Source: a bacterium | GTDB lineage: Bacteria; Hydrogenedentota; Hydrogenedentia; Hydrogenedentiales; SLHB01 | NCBI GenBank assembly: GCA_024231375.1 | Contig: JAAEQP010001362.1 | Span: forward strand, 1 to 14,969 | DNA length: 14,969 bases | Reading direction: 5' to 3' | Notes under the pieces: model-generated | Told to the model about the DNA's origin: nothing | Databases searched by the model: none | The model's input: only the letters and a program-made list of their open reading frames with translations | Shown here: positions 14,127 to 14,969 of the stretch, one piece after another | Layout: the number at the start of each line of letters is the position of its first letter | Numbering within the stretch: the stretch's first letter is position 1 | Made by a program: the position numbers and the translations under genes

Positions 14127-14969
14127 CTACTCCACCGCGATACGCAGGTTGTCGAGGTACATCACAGCATCCACATTGCCGTCTGCCACAAAACCTGCCC
14201 AGTCGGATCTGCGGAACCGGTCACTACCAACGTTGATGCTGTCGACCCGGATGGGGTCCTTACCCGGCACGGTCACCGTCAGCGAGTACGTACCCGTGCG
14301 TGCGCGTCCCAAGCCGCAGGCCACTTCGATGTGAACCCACTCACCATGAGGGAGCGTCGTCACGTCCTGGTCGTTGGCCCGCAACAGGCCGTCCCCGCCC
14401 ACGTGAATGCTCGGGCCCACGTGGTAGGGGTGTCCCCCGTCGCGCCATTCATGGTAGATGATGGCCCCCGGTTCGACGCGCAAATCGAAACTCGCGCGGG
14501 CCATGCCTTGCCGGAACCGCGGCGTGTAGAACATGTGCGGGTTGAACGCTTGAGGCAACCCGGCCACATCCGTGATCTTCAGACACCGCGATCCCGTCGC
14601 AGCCACCTCGTCCGTCACGCGAATCGTGGCCTTGTCGGTCTCACCCGAAACGTGTGCCCCCGCGGGCGGATCGCCCACCTCCGTCGATTCGAAGTCGTCG
14701 ACCACCGGCTCGGGATCCTGGACCGTTGGCAGCTCCGACGGCTCACGCGGGATGCGCTTCGGCGCGTCCGCCCATTGGGGATCGCCGTAGAGTCCGATGG
14801 CGGACGTGTCGATGGGATTGAATCCGAGCTGCTTCACCGCGGGTGAGTCGGGGCTCAAACGGAAATCGCAGGCTTCTGCATTGGCGAACAAGGGGTTCGC
14901 GATAATGGAATGCTGGTCCTGGCCGGTTGCCTGCCATTCCTCCAAGCTTCGTCCTTTGAAATCGACCTC
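14127..14969 (-). CDS. C-terminal part of a right-handed beta-helix protein (5' end outside window)
   Basis: The frame is open to the right window edge, so the N-terminus and most of the protein are missing; 280 residues are visible. The first part, SLEEWQATGQDQHSIIANPL followed by DFRLSPDSPAVKQLGFNPID and IGLYGDPQW, is the typical end of secreted parallel beta-helix (PbH1) proteins acting on or binding polysaccharides. After a Pro/acidic linker comes a domain of about 185 residues that looks like a jelly-roll, LamG-like fold (DDFESTEVGDPPAG, HMFYTPRFRQGMARASFDLR, YHEWRDGG, GEWVHIEVACGLG, YSLTVTVPG, VMYLDNLRIAVE). Established knowledge: such proteins are common in large numbers in Planctomycetes- and Lentisphaerae-like genomes. 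No catalytic residues can be assigned, since the helix core is outside the window. An internal TTG near 14945 is not a real start. Confidence 0.8.
   Translation of the reverse strand, partial: EVDFKGRSLEEWQATGQDQHSIIANPLFANAEACDFRLSPDSPAVKQLGFNPIDTSAIGLYGDPQWADAPKRIPREPSELPTVQDPEPVVDDFESTEVGDPPAGAHVSGETDKATIRVTDEVAATGSRCLKITDVAGLPQAFNPHMFYTPRFRQGMARASFDLRVEPGAIIYHEWRDGGHPYHVGPSIHVGGDGLLRANDQDVTTLPHGEWVHIEVACGLGRARTGTYSLTVTVPGKDPIRVDSINVGSDRFRRSDWAGFVADGNVDAVMYLDNLRIAVE

Overview
This is a GC-rich bacterial window (about 60% GC by eye) with dense genes in both orientations. The gene types suggest an uncultured, Gram-negative-like, carbohydrate-degrading bacterium, possibly of the Planctomycetes/Lentisphaerae/Hydrogenedentota kind. 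The clues are a large GT4-toroid fusion, a secreted GH32-like enzyme with an N-terminal LamG-like domain, a beta-helix protein whose C-terminus carries a jelly-roll, and a PpiD-like membrane chaperone. The phylum is an inference from gene style; there is no rRNA or other marker gene to confirm it.

Layout. Positions 1-387 are non-coding or decayed: a REP-like hairpin at the left edge, a 25-codon lipoprotein-leader-like ORF with a strong ribosome binding site that stops almost at once, and a short tandem repeat starting at its stop codon. Positions 388-5020 hold a divergent carbohydrate pair: a GT4 glycosyltransferase fused to an alpha-helical toroid (minus strand) and a secreted GH32-like glycosidase (plus strand). 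Each has a plausible sigma-70 promoter with a TTGACA -35 box and 17-bp spacing in the shared upstream region.

Positions 5037-10466 form a minus-strand operon, transcribed iorA, iorB, paaK copy 1, a double-ACT protein, paaK copy 2. It encodes an arylpyruvate:ferredoxin oxidoreductase with two AMP-forming aryl-acetate CoA ligases and a likely amino-acid sensor. Established knowledge of the families says Ior turns arylpyruvates (from Trp, Phe, Tyr) into aryl-acetyl-CoA plus reduced ferredoxin, while PaaK interconverts aryl-acetates and their CoA esters. The cluster therefore looks like aromatic amino-acid fermentation or aryl-acetate salvage. IorA here lacks the C-terminal ferredoxin domain of classical archaeal IorA.

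Positions 10791-11795 (plus) encode an unrecognised four-helix membrane protein with a TPR-like tail and a possible split PH-like domain. After an intergenic stretch with a strong hairpin, 12072-14048 (plus) encodes a PpiD/SurA-like periplasmic peptidyl-prolyl isomerase, ended by a clear intrinsic terminator. The window closes with the 3' part of a minus-strand beta-helix protein gene that runs off the right edge.

I see no rRNA, tRNA, CRISPR array, transposase or phage gene. No multi-gene system of wholly unknown type is evident. The most unusual items are the altered active-site motifs of the GH32-like enzyme, the ferredoxin-less IorA with paired PaaKs around an ACT protein, and the decayed repeat-rich left edge.
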